Source of the DNA: Candidatus Nitrospira kreftii
GTDB taxonomy: Bacteria; Nitrospirota; Nitrospiria; Nitrospirales; Nitrospiraceae
Reading direction: 5' to 3'
Assembly (NCBI GenBank): GCA_014058405.1
Contig: CP047423.1
Location: forward strand, 806,001 to 870,000
Length of the DNA: 64,000 nucleotides
In this document: one piece after another, positions 10,464 through 19,931 of the stretch
Numbering within the stretch: the first letter of the stretch is position 1
Layout of the letters: the number at the start of each line of letters is the position of its first letter
The notes under the pieces: generated by a model
What the model saw: only the letters and a program-made list of their open reading frames with translations
What the model was told of the DNA's origin: nothing
Databases searched by the model: none
Position numbers and translations under genes: made by a program

Positions 10464-10718
10464 ATGAATGAACAACAGTTGCTAGAACGTATCGTGGTGA
10501 ACCCTCAAATTTTTGGTGGCAAGCCGATCATTCGCGGGATGCGGATAGCTGTCGAGCATGTCCTTGGCATGTTGGCTGCTGGAGATACACCGGAGATGAT
10601 TCTGAAGGAGTACTCTTTCTTGGAGCGAGAGGATATTCAGGCGTGCCTTCTGTTTGCTCATCGTGTGCTGAGCGGTGAGCATGTCTATGATCGGATGCCT
10701 CTGACTAAATCTGCATGA
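10464..10718 (+). CDS. DUF433 antitoxin-like protein
   Basis: The 84-aa protein is a typical DUF433 small DNA-binding protein: RIVVNPQIFGGKPIIRGMRI, then VEHVLGMLAAGDTPEMILKE and an YSFLEREDIQACL helix. DUF433 proteins commonly act as the antitoxin half of a pair with a PIN-like DUF5615 toxin, as here. The ATG at 10464 was chosen because the DUF433 consensus begins right after it; a longer frame from 10269 overlaps the DUF4112 gene and has no homology. The stop overlaps the next start (ATGA). Confidence 0.9.
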   Translation: MNEQQLLERIVVNPQIFGGKPIIRGMRIAVEHVLGMLAAGDTPEMILKEYSFLEREDIQACLLFAHRVLSGEHVYDRMPLTKSA

Positions 10719-11068
10719 AGTTTCTTCTCGATGTCTGCTGTTCTTCGCACTCGCTTCGGCGCCTATTGGTCGAATGTGGTCACGATGTGAGACTCGTGAG
10801 TGAAACCGACCCTCGTGCTTCGGACGAGACAGTGTTGGCCATGGCACACGAGGAAGGCCGCGTCGTCATCACGGAAGACAAAGATTTTGGCGAGTTGATT
10901 GCTGTCCAGCGCCGTCCTCACTCTGGTATCATTCGATTCCTTGAATTGTCAGTCTCAGAACAAGTCACAGCAATGCAAGAAGTCCTGAGTCACTATCGAA
11001 GTGAATTGGAGTTGAGAGCCGTGATGGTCGTGACCCGTGGTCGCATACGAGTTCGCCCTAGAACCTAG
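10715..11068 (+). CDS. DUF5615 PIN-like toxin
   Basis: The 117-aa protein has the PIN-like fold markers of DUF5615: MKFLLDVCC at the N-terminus with Asp6, SETDPRASDETVLAMAHEEG, and VVITEDKDFGEL with a second acidic cluster. PIN-like toxins are predicted metal-dependent ribonucleases. Four-base overlap with the DUF433 gene shows co-translation as a toxin-antitoxin unit. The C-terminal tail ends in an Arg-rich stretch. Toxic activity is a family-level prediction. Confidence 0.88.
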   Translation: MKFLLDVCCSSHSLRRLLVECGHDVRLVSETDPRASDETVLAMAHEEGRVVITEDKDFGELIAVQRRPHSGIIRFLELSVSEQVTAMQEVLSHYRSELELRAVMVVTRGRIRVRPRT

Positions 11069-11131
11069 AGCAAATTTCTGCAGGCCTGATGCCGCGCTGG
11101 TTATCAAGTTTCTTTGTTTCAACTAAGTTCC

Positions 11132-13159
11132 ATGGAACGAGAAGTTAAAACCTACGTACTGAAGCGACCTACTGAGGAAGCTGGTCCACGCAAGTTGTCG
11201 ATCGACTACGCGGCGGCGCTGAATCCTCAGCAATTAGCCGCAGTGACAGCAGGTGATGGCCCGTCGCTGGTCATTGCCGGTGCGGGAAGCGGCAAGACTC
11301 GTACGCTGGTCTATCGTGTGGCCTATCTGATCGATTCGGGCGTGGATCCTTCGAATATTCTTCTGCTTACCTTCACGCGCAAATCCTCACAGGAAATGTT
11401 GGAGCGGGCTGGCGATTTGATCGGGGTGAGTAGTCGGCGGGTCTGCGGCGGGACGTTTCACTCGGTGGCCAATATGCTGCTGCGGCGGCATGGCCGATCG
11501 ATCGGCATCGAACCTGGTTTCACAATTCTAGATCGCGGCGACGCGGAAGATTTGATCGCCTTGATGAGGTCACAGCTGGGGCTCAACGAAAAAGACAAAC
11601 GCTTTCCCCGCAAGGGGACAATCATGGAAATGATCAGCAAGAGCGAGAACACGCTGCGCAGCCTTGATGAGATCATTCTGGAGGAGTTCAGCCATTTTGC
11701 GGATCATTCGGAGGATCTCGGCCGACTCCAGAAAGCCTATCAAACCGCCAAGCGTCAAAAACAGCTCTTGGATTACGACGATCTGTTGGTGATGCTGCGG
11801 CAGTTGCTCTTGTTAGATGAGACGGCTCGCGCGAACATCTCCCGACAGTATCGCTACATCCTTGTGGATGAGTACCAAGACACGAATCGGTTGCAGGCCG
11901 AGGTCATTCGACAACTGGCGACGACGTATCAGAATGTGATGGTGGTGGGCGACGACTCGCAGTCCATCTATGCATTCCGCGGCGCGACCTTCAAGAACAT
12001 CATGGAATTCCCTCTGCTGTTCCCCGGCACGACGGTCTATAAGCTGGAAGAGAACTACCGCAGCACGCAGCCGATTTTGAATCTCGCGAACTGCATTATC
12101 GAAGAGGCGGCGGAGAAGTATACGAAGCGGCTCTTCACGAGAAAGATCGATGGCCCACTTCCGTCGCTCGTGGAGGCCGCCGGTGAGAATGCGCAGTCGC
12201 GATTCATTGGGCAGAAGATTCTTGAGCTTCGCGAGGAAGGGGTTCCGCTCAGTGAGGTGGCAGTCCTGTTTCGCTCGAGTTTTCATTCGTTCGATCTGGA
12301 AATCGAGCTCTCTCGAAAGGGGCTACCCTTTATTAAGCGTGGGGGGGTGAAGTTTATCGAGACCGCTCATGTCAAAGATTTGTTGGCGCATGTGCGTGTC
12401 GTCTCGAACCCGCTCGATACGGTCAGTTGGCATCGCGTGCTGCTGCTGGTGGAAGGTGTGGGGCCGAAGAAGGCGCAGGACTTGCTCGCCGCGATCGTGA
12501 AAGCAGACCGACCATATGATGTGCTGCGTGGGGTGAGCGGGCGCTCCGGGCCTGGCCTCAAGAACTTGGCGAATACCTTGGAGAGCCTGGCTGGATCGGA
12601 TGATCGACAGCCTGAACATCAAGTAAGCCATATCTATGAGTATTACCTCCCAATTCTGAAGGACCAATACGACGACTACCCGAAGCGGACGAGAGATCTG
12701 GATCATCTCCATACGATTGCCGAGGGGTATCAGGGTATTGACGAATTTCTAGCCGATCTAGCGTTGGAACCGCCGGATGGCAGTACCGTGAATGTAGAGG
12801 CGGGTGACCGGGATGATGAACGAATGGTGCTCTCGACGATTCACTCCGCGAAGGGATTGGAGTGGCAGTGCGTGTTTGTGATCTGGGTCGTCGACGGCCG
12901 GTTTCCATCAGCCTATTCCTTCCTCACCGAGGACGAACTGGAGGAGGAACGGCGGCTCTTTTACGTGGCTGTCACTCGAGCCAAGCGTCATTTGTTTTTG
13001 ACCTATCCCATCAACGTGTACGATAAGACCAGCGGGATGTTGCTCTCGAAGCCTTCAAGATTTCTGGACCACGTGTCTTCGAACCTGCTCGACACGCTTG
13101 CTCTCGTCGAGGAAGGTGGACGAGATGGATGGGGGATGACCCCAGATCCCTACTATTGA
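11132..13159 (+). CDS. UvrD/Rep/PcrA-family DNA helicase
   Basis: This superfamily 1A 3'-5' helicase of 675 aa has all the usual motifs: Walker A AGAGSGKT (49-56), motif II VDEYQDTN (about 246), motif III GDDSQSIYAFRG (about 273), motif IV EENYRS, motif V TIHSAKGLEWQ and motif VI FYVAVTRAKR. No nuclease domain is attached. Family members unwind DNA in repair or restart stalled forks. The ATG at 11132 is preferred over an upstream TTG at 11114; neither has a clear ribosome binding site. It could be a housekeeping helicase or part of the accessory region; sequence alone does not decide which, so I give no symbol. Confidence 0.93.
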   Translation: MEREVKTYVLKRPTEEAGPRKLSIDYAAALNPQQLAAVTAGDGPSLVIAGAGSGKTRTLVYRVAYLIDSGVDPSNILLLTFTRKSSQEMLERAGDLIGVSSRRVCGGTFHSVANMLLRRHGRSIGIEPGFTILDRGDAEDLIALMRSQLGLNEKDKRFPRKGTIMEMISKSENTLRSLDEIILEEFSHFADHSEDLGRLQKAYQTAKRQKQLLDYDDLLVMLRQLLLLDETARANISRQYRYILVDEYQDTNRLQAEVIRQLATTYQNVMVVGDDSQSIYAFRGATFKNIMEFPLLFPGTTVYKLEENYRSTQPILNLANCIIEEAAEKYTKRLFTRKIDGPLPSLVEAAGENAQSRFIGQKILELREEGVPLSEVAVLFRSSFHSFDLEIELSRKGLPFIKRGGVKFIETAHVKDLLAHVRVVSNPLDTVSWHRVLLLVEGVGPKKAQDLLAAIVKADRPYDVLRGVSGRSGPGLKNLANTLESLAGSDDRQPEHQVSHIYEYYLPILKDQYDDYPKRTRDLDHLHTIAEGYQGIDEFLADLALEPPDGSTVNVEAGDRDDERMVLSTIHSAKGLEWQCVFVIWVVDGRFPSAYSFLTEDELEEERRLFYVAVTRAKRHLFLTYPINVYDKTSGMLLSKPSRFLDHVSSNLLDTLALVEEGGRDGWGMTPDPYY

Positions 13160-13207
13160 TTGATCGTGGTGTCGGATCGCAGCGCATTCATAGTCCTTCC
13201 TCTACTC

Positions 13208-14116
13208 ATGAGTCGTTTCACCATTCAACTATTTCTGGCGTGGTGCTGCTGGTCGATGTGGGGCCAGCCGGCAGGGGCCGCTGAGACAACTCAGAATGAC
13301 GAGCATGGTGCGGAACAGATGTGGGCACGTGTCATCGACGATGCGCAACGCTTGCAGTTGCCCACAAAGTTTTTGAAGGCACTTCCGCCGGGCTTTATGC
13401 ATGTTGAATTCGACGATCTGCGGACCTATGCCGCGGAGTATCATCCCGCCGACCATCGAATGGTGCTCGACCGCTCGTTATCATTCAACGCTGCGGGAAG
13501 GATACTGAAGCCGCTGAGCAAGATGACGCACAAAGAGCTGGAAGTGTTCTATCACGAGCTGTTTCATGCCTATCTCGATTACCTCACGGTCATTGGTGCG
13601 CAATCCGACGAGGCCGGTCAGCGGTCTGATGCGTTGCTGCATTTCGCCACGAGGCAGCAGGCCTGTCGATATGGAGAAGTGCAGATCACGCCGATCCTTC
13701 AGCGGAAGGATGAGGTAGAATCGCGCTATTTGACGCAGGCAGAGTCATGGGAAGCATTGAACGAAACATGGGCGGTCTTTATCGGTTGGGCGATTTGGAG
13801 TCAGCTTGAAGTGCAGCACAAGACCAAGCAATCGATGTTTCAAGAGCCGCGGCTCGCCGCTCACTGGATACGACGGTTCAAAACGGCTTTTGAGACAGGA
13901 GAGTTTCGCGGGTACTACGTTCCAGAGGATCCGGATGAACGTCGTCTCGCACGGAAAAGATACTTAGCGCACCAGTCGCAACTGACGTTGGAAGAGGCTG
14001 TGGTGTTAATGAGGCAAGTGCTTGGTTTTCAAGATGCTTTTATTGGGCGACTGATGACTTCGTTCGGGGCAACCAGGGCGTCACCCTGTTCCCCCGCAGG
14101 TGGGAGAACAGAATAA
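13208..14116 (+). CDS. Exported protein with HEXXH metalloprotease motif
   Basis: The 302-aa protein starts with a probable signal peptide (MSRFTIQLFLAWCCWSMWGQ, cleavage near PAGA/AE). It contains HELFH at 116-120 in the context EVFYHELFHAYLDY, and about 66 residues later ALNETWAVFIG with Asn185-Glu186, which fits a gluzincin zinc site (HEXXH plus downstream NE). No named family comes to mind. An upstream start at 13160 would place charged residues before the signal sequence and is less likely. It follows the helicase gene closely, but no functional link is evident. Confidence 0.8.
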   Translation: MSRFTIQLFLAWCCWSMWGQPAGAAETTQNDEHGAEQMWARVIDDAQRLQLPTKFLKALPPGFMHVEFDDLRTYAAEYHPADHRMVLDRSLSFNAAGRILKPLSKMTHKELEVFYHELFHAYLDYLTVIGAQSDEAGQRSDALLHFATRQQACRYGEVQITPILQRKDEVESRYLTQAESWEALNETWAVFIGWAIWSQLEVQHKTKQSMFQEPRLAAHWIRRFKTAFETGEFRGYYVPEDPDERRLARKRYLAHQSQLTLEEAVVLMRQVLGFQDAFIGRLMTSFGATRASPCSPAGGRTE

Positions 14117-14141
14117 AAATGACCAGAGCCGAATTCTCCTC

Positions 14142-14170
14142 TTGACACGGAGAAAGTTCATCAATAGAAT
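14142..14170 (+). promoter_or_regulatory. Sigma-70 promoter of the tRNA-tuf operon
   Basis: TTGACA at 14142-14147, a 17-base spacer and TAGAAT at 14165-14170. It precedes the tRNA-Tyr gene by about 170 bases and faces the tRNA-tuf-rpmG-secE run, with no other gene between. Confidence 0.75.
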
Positions 14171-14341
14171 CCAGCATTTCGTAATCTAGCCTGTCCGAGC
14201 ACACCAGTGGAATCAATCTTGAATGATTGAGGAATAAAGTTGTGCACGGGTAGGCCTACTTGTCTTTATGGGTGGCAAGTCGAAGAACGTATCCTCGGTT
14301 GAGCAATAAATTTTAATTCACGCAGACCAATGAATCATCGC

Positions 14342-14427
14342 GGGCAGGTACCCAAGTGGCCAAAGGGGGCAGACTGTAAATCTGCTGGCTTATGTCTTCC
14401 AAGGTTCGAATCCTTGCCTGCCCACCA
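14342..14427 (+). tRNA. tRNA-Tyr (GTA)
   Basis: A 7-bp acceptor stem GGGCAGG/CCTGCCC, T arm CAAGG-TTCGAAT-CCTTG, anticodon GTA within ACTGTAAAT, a long class II variable arm and an encoded CCA end. Length 86 nt. Confidence 0.96.
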
Positions 14428-14545
14428 TGCAGCGCTTGGCTCCTGTTGATTGAGCTTTATTATGAGTGGGCAAGGTTGATGTCGTTGATGTCAAATGTTG
14501 AGAACGTTTGGTTTGGCGCGATATGAACGGAGACTGGGGGAATGG

Positions 14546-14620
14546 GCGGGCGTAGCTCAGTGGTAGAGTTCCAGCCTTCCAAGCTGGCTGTCGTGGGTTC
14601 AAATCCCATCGCCCGCTCCA
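14546..14620 (+). tRNA. tRNA-Gly (TCC)
   Basis: Acceptor GCGGGCG/CGCCCGC, anticodon stem CCAGC/GCTGG around CTTCCAA giving anticodon TCC, T arm with GGGTTCAAATCCC, and an encoded CCA. Length 75 nt. Confidence 0.96.
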
Positions 14621-14718
14621 ATATAAAGAACGGCGCTAGAGCGATCTGTTGCAACCTGAAGTGCATGAAGTGTTTGAAGAGGGGCTAAACTTTACCGATG
14701 GCGCATGACGTGCCGAAT

Positions 14719-14794
14719 GCCCACGTAGCTCAGTTGGTAGAGCACGTCCTTGGTAAGGACGAGGTCACGCGTTCGATCCGCGTCGTGGGCTCCA
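14719..14794 (+). tRNA. tRNA-Thr (GGT)
   Basis: Acceptor GCCCACG/CGTGGGC, anticodon stem CGTCC/GGACG around TTGGTAA giving anticodon GGT, T arm GCGTTCGATCCGC, encoded CCA. It directly precedes tuf, the usual tRNA-tuf arrangement. Confidence 0.96.
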
Positions 14795-14795
14795 C

Positions 14796-14813
14796 CCCAA
14801 GCTTGGTCGTACC
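14796..14813 (+). repeat. Post-tRNA repeat, copy 1
   Basis: CCCAAGCTTGGTCGTACC begins two bases after the CCA end of tRNA-Thr. It matches the sequence after tRNA-Trp at 16577-16594 at 17 of 18 positions. Confidence 0.65.
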
Positions 14814-14990
14814 GCGAGCCATAAAATGGTTCACAGCGAGCGGATAGGGGCCTTGCGTTTTTTGGGGAGGAGCGACTAGGTCAGCTCCTCAAGTATGGGC
14901 TCTTCGATCTACATAAGCTGACTCGTGCTGCCGCCCTATGAAATGTGTGGCGGAGAGGTACCGGCGGCGGTTCTAGAAAAGGAGTGACGT

Positions 14991-16196
<1,206 letters not shown>

Positions 16197-16223
16197 CGAA
16201 GCAAACAGGCGGACAGGGGTCAG

Positions 16224-16269
16224 GCTGACAGGAGATTTTCCGTGCTTGCCCGTAGGCGGTCCTGTCAGC
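16224..16269 (+). repeat. Inverted repeat between tuf and rpmG
   Basis: GCTGACAGGA (16224-16233) and TCCTGTCAGC (16260-16269) are perfect 10-base inverted repeats with a 26-base spacer. No T-run follows, so it is not a standard terminator; it may be an RNA processing or stability structure. Confidence 0.5.
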
Positions 16270-16288
16270 TTGTCTCAAGGAGAAAGAG

Positions 16289-16438
16289 ATGCGTGAAATT
16301 ATCGACATGGCGTGTACGCTCTGCAAACAGCGGAATTACTCGACCATGAAAAACAAGAAGAACGATCCGGATCGGTTGGAGCGAAACAAGTTCTGCAAGT
16401 TCTGCCGAAAGCACGCGCCTCATAAGGAAGTGAAATAA
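16289..16438 (+). CDS. rpmG: 50S ribosomal protein L33 (zinc-binding form)
   Basis: This 49-aa protein reads [19 protein letters not shown] and ends with [15 protein letters not shown]. Two CxxC pairs make the zinc-binding (C+) form of L33. AAGGAGAAAG precedes the ATG. Its position between tuf and tRNA-Trp/secE is the conserved arrangement. Confidence 0.96.
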   Translation: MREIIDMACTLCKQRNYSTMKNKKNDPDRLERNKFCKFCRKHAPHKEVK

Positions 16439-16500
16439 GGTGCTGAGCAGTCAGTGTTGAGTTTTCGAAGCGACGGTGAGCTTAGCACTGGGGGTTCAGG

Positions 16501-16575
16501 AGGGGCATGGTGTTAATGGTAGCACATCGGTCTCCAAAACCGAGAGTCTGGGTTCAAATCCTAGTGCCCCTGCCA
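16501..16575 (+). tRNA. tRNA-Trp (CCA)
   Basis: Acceptor AGGGGCA/TGCCCCT, anticodon stem TCGGT/ACCGA around CTCCAAA giving anticodon CCA, T arm GGGTTCAAATCC, encoded CCA end. It lies between rpmG and secE, as in many bacteria. Confidence 0.96.
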
Positions 16576-16576
16576 T

Positions 16577-16594
16577 CCCAAGCTTGCTCGTACC
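16577..16594 (+). repeat. Post-tRNA repeat, copy 2
   Basis: CCCAAGCTTGCTCGTACC starts one base after the tRNA-Trp CCA end and nearly matches 14796-14813. A short hairpin (ACCATC...GATGGT) follows directly. Confidence 0.65.
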
Positions 16595-16767
16595 ATCTGC
16601 TATCGGATGGTTCTTAGTAGATGATTTTGGGTCAGCGTGGGAAGTTCATCTCGGGGAATGAGTCGTGGTTTGAGGCGGCTGTAATTGCGTTGCGTAGACA
16701 AATGGTTTGCCCGTAACTGCGAGTTTCTAAAGAAGTTAGAAACATCTAGGTAAAAGACGGAGCTTCG

Positions 16768-16962
16768 ATGTTCAAACGCATGACGGATTCGATTCGATTG
16801 TTTATGACCGATGTACGGGCGGAGCTCAAAAAAGTTTCGTTTCCAAGCCGTGGGGAAACTGTCGGATCAACGGCCGTGGTCATTGTGTTTTGTATCTTGA
16901 TGTCGGTGTATTTGTCCGTCGTCGACTCATTCCTTTCATGGTTGGTCGGCAAGCTCATTTGA
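16768..16962 (+). CDS. secE: Protein translocase subunit SecE
   Basis: SecE (64 aa) clamps SecY in the inner-membrane Sec channel. It is the short single-span form: an amphipathic helix ending AELKKVSFPSRGETVGST, then one transmembrane helix AVVIVFCILMSVYLSVVDSF. It is directly followed by nusG, as usual. Confidence 0.97.
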   Translation: MFKRMTDSIRLFMTDVRAELKKVSFPSRGETVGSTAVVIVFCILMSVYLSVVDSFLSWLVGKLI

Positions 16963-17017
16963 ATCGAGCAAGAAGAGATAGGCTCATCGGCAGTTCATCG
17001 AAGTTTGAGGGTGGTGC

Positions 17018-17554
17018 ATGACAAAGAACTGGTACGTCATCCATACGTACGCGGGTTTTGAGGGGCGGGTGAAGACCAGCCTGATGGAACGGGCGAATCA
17101 AATGGGACTTGTGGAAAAGGTCGGACAAGTGCTCGTTCCAACAGAGGATGTGATTGAAATTAAAGACGGTAAGCGACGGACTTCACGGCGAAAGTTTTTC
17201 CCGGGTTACGTTCTCATCGAGTTGGAGTCGCCATTAGAGGATGAGACCTTGCAAATGATCAAGGAGACTCCGAAGGTGACAGGATTCGTAGGGGGAGGTA
17301 CGGTCCCAATCCCGCTCACCAACGAGGAAGTGGAATCGTTGCTCAAGCAAGTTGATGCGGGTCAGGCTGAGCCTCGCGAGCAGATCAAATTCATCAAAAG
17401 TGACAACGTTCGCATCATCGATGGCCCCTTCCTTGGGTTTAACGGCGTGGTCGATGAAGTCGATCAAGACCACAGTCGGCTGAAGGTGATGGTGAGCATC
17501 TTTGGTCGGTCGACCCCGGTTGAATTAGGGTTTTTACAAGTTGAACGGATATAA
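17018..17554 (+). CDS. nusG: Transcription termination/antitermination factor NusG
   Basis: NusG (178 aa) binds RNA polymerase and links it to Rho or to ribosomal S10. The N-terminal domain begins KNWYVIHTYAGFEGRVKTSL and includes RKFFPGYVLIE. The C-terminal KOW domain reads VRIIDGPFLGFNGVVDEVD. Length is normal. The gene is upstream of rplK in the conserved secE-nusG-rplKAJL order. Confidence 0.98.
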   Translation: MTKNWYVIHTYAGFEGRVKTSLMERANQMGLVEKVGQVLVPTEDVIEIKDGKRRTSRRKFFPGYVLIELESPLEDETLQMIKETPKVTGFVGGGTVPIPLTNEEVESLLKQVDAGQAEPREQIKFIKSDNVRIIDGPFLGFNGVVDEVDQDHSRLKVMVSIFGRSTPVELGFLQVERI

Positions 17555-17636
17555 GCCGATCGGTTGCCGTCCGATTTGGAGTCACGATTGACGGCTAAGT
17601 GCTGATTACCGGTCGTGTAAGGAGAAAGAAAACGAC

Positions 17637-18062
17637 ATGGCGAAAGAAGTTTCGGCGCAGATCAAGTTGCAAATTCCGGCCGGGAAGGCCAATCCAGCCC
17701 CTCCTGTCGGCCCTTCGTTGGGTCAGCACGGCGTCAACATTATGGAATTTTGTAAACAGTTTAATGCCAAGACTCAGAAGGAGGGGGATAGCATTATCCC
17801 TGTCGTCATCACGGTCTACAAAGATCGCACGTTTAGCTTCATCATGAAGACGCCCCCTGCGTCGGACCTCTTGAAGAAGGCCGCAGGCATTATTAAAGGT
17901 TCTGGCGTGCCACAAAAAGATAAGGTGGGAAAGATCACCAGACAGCAGTTGAACGAGATTGCGCGCAAGAAGATGGGCGATTTGAACGCGGCTGATGTTG
18001 AGGGCGCGGCCAAGATCATTGAGGGGACTGCTCGCAGTATGGGAGTCGTCATTCAAGGATAA
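17637..18062 (+). CDS. rplK: 50S ribosomal protein L11
   Basis: L11 (141 aa) lies in the GTPase-associated centre with 23S rRNA. It shows the N-terminal [20 protein letters not shown] and the C-terminal rRNA-binding part ([12 protein letters not shown]). AAGGAGAAAG precedes the ATG. It is followed by rplA after 25 bases. Confidence 0.98.
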   Translation: MAKEVSAQIKLQIPAGKANPAPPVGPSLGQHGVNIMEFCKQFNAKTQKEGDSIIPVVITVYKDRTFSFIMKTPPASDLLKKAAGIIKGSGVPQKDKVGKITRQQLNEIARKKMGDLNAADVEGAAKIIEGTARSMGVVIQG

Positions 18063-18087
18063 TTTCGGGAACGAAGGAGCGGCAGGC

Positions 18088-18780
18088 ATGGGGAAAAAAA
18101 TGAATGCGGCGATCAAGAATGTGGAGCCGCGCGGCTATGGATTGCGTGAAGCCGTCGAAACGGTGAAGAAGTCAGCCTTTGTCAAGTTTGATGAATCGGT
18201 CGATCTGGCGCTCAGGCTGGGAATCGATCCGAAGCGCTCGGATCAGTTGGTTCGAGGAACGGCCTCGCTTCCTCATGGGACGGGGAAAAAAGTCCGTGTC
18301 CTCGTCTTTGCAAAAGGTGAAAAAGAGCAAGAAGCGCGGCAAGCAGGAGCCGACTATGTGGGGTCGGATGACTTGATGGAGAAAATTAAGGGCGGATGGA
18401 TGGATTTCGACTGCGCGATTTCTACGCCAGACTTGATGGCATCGGTTGGAAAGCTCGGTAAAGTGCTTGGGCCAAGGGGTCTGATGCCGAATCCGAAGAC
18501 GGGTACCGTCACCTTCGAAGTTGGAAAAGCTGTCGCGGATATCCGGAAAGGCCGTGTTGAGTTCAAGGTTGAAAAAGCTGGTATCGTGCATGTGCCAGTC
18601 GGCAAAGTGTCCTTCGAGCCAACGAAGCTGTACGACAATGCGTCCGCGATCATTGAGTCCGTCATCAAGGCAAAACCAGCCTCGTGCAAAGGGCGGTATC
18701 TCAAGAGTGCCACGATTTCGAGTACGATGGGTCCGGGTGTGAAATTAGACACTGTCGCACTGACAAAGCAATGGAGCTAA
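18088..18780 (+). CDS. rplA: 50S ribosomal protein L1
   Basis: L1 (230 aa) forms the L1 stalk that moves the exiting tRNA and in many bacteria represses its own operon. Conserved blocks [36 protein letters not shown] and the C-terminal TMGPGVKLD are present. The ATG at 18088 was chosen by homology and its GAAGGAG site; the open frame extends further upstream but overlaps rplK. Confidence 0.97.
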   Translation: MGKKMNAAIKNVEPRGYGLREAVETVKKSAFVKFDESVDLALRLGIDPKRSDQLVRGTASLPHGTGKKVRVLVFAKGEKEQEARQAGADYVGSDDLMEKIKGGWMDFDCAISTPDLMASVGKLGKVLGPRGLMPNPKTGTVTFEVGKAVADIRKGRVEFKVEKAGIVHVPVGKVSFEPTKLYDNASAIIESVIKAKPASCKGRYLKSATISSTMGPGVKLDTVALTKQWS

Positions 18781-18874
18781 TCGAACGCCATTTGTCATCC
18801 TGCGAAAATCGGATCATTCGGATGATAGTGTGTTTCTCGATTGACGATTGGCGATTTTTCGAAGAGGGAGAGCG

Positions 18875-19810
18875 ATGAAGAAGGAAGCGAAGGTTACGGC
18901 AATAGCGGAATTGGCTGAAAAGTTTGGTCGCGCGCGTCTGGCTATCTTGACGGAATGCGTCGGACTTCCAGTCAATCAAGTTACGGAGTTGCGCAAGCAA
19001 CTCCGTGGAGTCAAGGCTGAATATCGAATCATTAAAAATACCCTTGCAGCTCGTGCCGCAGAGGGGACGGTATTGGCCGGGCTCAAGGCGCATCTGAAAG
19101 GTCCGACCGGTGTTGTCATTGGGTATGACGACCCTGTGTTGCCGACAAAGATTTTAAGAGATTTTATCGGAACAGAAAAGCGTGAAGAGAAGATTCGGAT
19201 GACGGTCGGCGTGCTGGAGGGCAAGATTCTCCAGCCCGATGAACTGACGGCCGTTGCGAAACTGCCTCAAAAAGAAGTGCTTGTTGCCATGTTGCTTTCG
19301 GCCATGCAGGGGCCGATTCGTGGAGTCGTGTATACGTTGAACGCAGTCTTGTCGAAGTTTGTACGAGTCATTGCAGCCATTCAGGATAAACGGAAAGGAG
19401 AAGGGGACATGCCAGCTACAGAGGGAAAGTTGTCACAAGAGGAATTGATTAAGGCGATCGAAAGCATGAGCGTGCTGGATCTCGCCGAACTGGTGAAGGG
19501 TTTGGAGACTCGCTTTGGTGTGACGGCAGCAGCTCCGGTTGCGATTGCTGCGGCGCCGGGTGGAGGAGGTGGAGCTGCAGCCCCTGCCGAGGAAAAGACG
19601 GCGTTTGATGTCGTTCTCGCGTCCGCGCCAGCCGATAAGAAAATTCAAATCATTAAAGTCGTGAGAGAGCTGACGAGTCTAGGACTCAAGGAAGCAAAGG
19701 ATCTTGTCGAGGGAGCGCCGAAGCCAGTCAAGACTGGCGTGACCAAGGACGAGGCCGACGCGATAAAGAAAAAGCTCGAAGAAAGCGGTGCAAAGGTCGA
19801 AGTCAAGTAG
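18875..19810 (+). CDS. rplJ: Ribosomal protein L10 in continuous frame with L7/L12
   Basis: L10 begins at ATG 18875 (GAGGGAG upstream) with [20 protein letters not shown] and keeps L10 homology to [15 protein letters not shown] at about residue 174. No stop codon follows. The frame continues through GEGD into the initiator Met of L7/L12 and on to its natural end, giving a potential 311-aa L10-L12 fusion. In known ribosomes L10 is a separate protein whose C-terminal helix binds the N-terminal domains of L12 dimers, so this join sits exactly at the interaction site. An out-of-frame TAA occurs at 19387-19389, but the L10 homology supports the frame as read. Either the fusion is real or a base change removed the stop. 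Confidence 0.9.
   Translation: MKKEAKVTAIAELAEKFGRARLAILTECVGLPVNQVTELRKQLRGVKAEYRIIKNTLAARAAEGTVLAGLKAHLKGPTGVVIGYDDPVLPTKILRDFIGTEKREEKIRMTVGVLEGKILQPDELTAVAKLPQKEVLVAMLLSAMQGPIRGVVYTLNAVLSKFVRVIAAIQDKRKGEGDMPATEGKLSQEELIKAIESMSVLDLAELVKGLETRFGVTAAAPVAIAAAPGGGGGAAAPAEEKTAFDVVLASAPADKKIQIIKVVRELTSLGLKEAKDLVEGAPKPVKTGVTKDEADAIKKKLEESGAKVEVK
19409..19810 (+). CDS. rplL: 50S ribosomal protein L7/L12 (internal start in L10-L12 frame)
   Basis: L7/L12 (133 aa) is the multi-copy stalk protein that recruits translation GTPases. The N-terminal dimerisation domain ([20 protein letters not shown]), an Ala/Gly hinge and the C-terminal domain ([20 protein letters not shown]) are complete. Its ATG at 19409 is preceded by AAAGGAG at 19394-19400 with 8-base spacing, a strong internal ribosome binding site inside the upstream frame. 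Free L12 should therefore be made even if the fusion is also translated. Confidence 0.95.
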   Translation: MPATEGKLSQEELIKAIESMSVLDLAELVKGLETRFGVTAAAPVAIAAAPGGGGGAAAPAEEKTAFDVVLASAPADKKIQIIKVVRELTSLGLKEAKDLVEGAPKPVKTGVTKDEADAIKKKLEESGAKVEVK

Positions 19811-19931
19811 GCAAGGAATTCGTCATAGTCGTAGGTCATTCGTTGGTTGATGGGGGCGTGTTTCTCGTCCCGAGTCATCCTCTTTTGACCGGCGATAGCT
19901 ATTCACCGCCAACCAGCGTGGAGGGGGAGGA

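Noticed and set aside
14085-14113. Inverted repeat CTGTTCCCCC/GGGAGAACAG as a terminator
   Set aside because: It overlaps the end of the HEXXH gene, has a mismatch and is followed by ATAAAAAT rather than a T-run.
14390-14602. Small minus-strand open frames over the tRNA genes
   Set aside because: They are antisense to clear tRNA-Tyr and tRNA-Gly genes; such peptides are common false calls.
18781-18874. Possible L10 leader hairpin (GCGAAAATCG/CGATTTTTCG)
   Set aside because: Pairing is imperfect and widely spaced; not enough to call a regulatory structure.
19387-19389. TAA near the end of rplJ that could be the real stop
   Set aside because: It is out of frame. L10 homology through [13 protein letters not shown] supports the frame without it, though a sequence error cannot be fully excluded.
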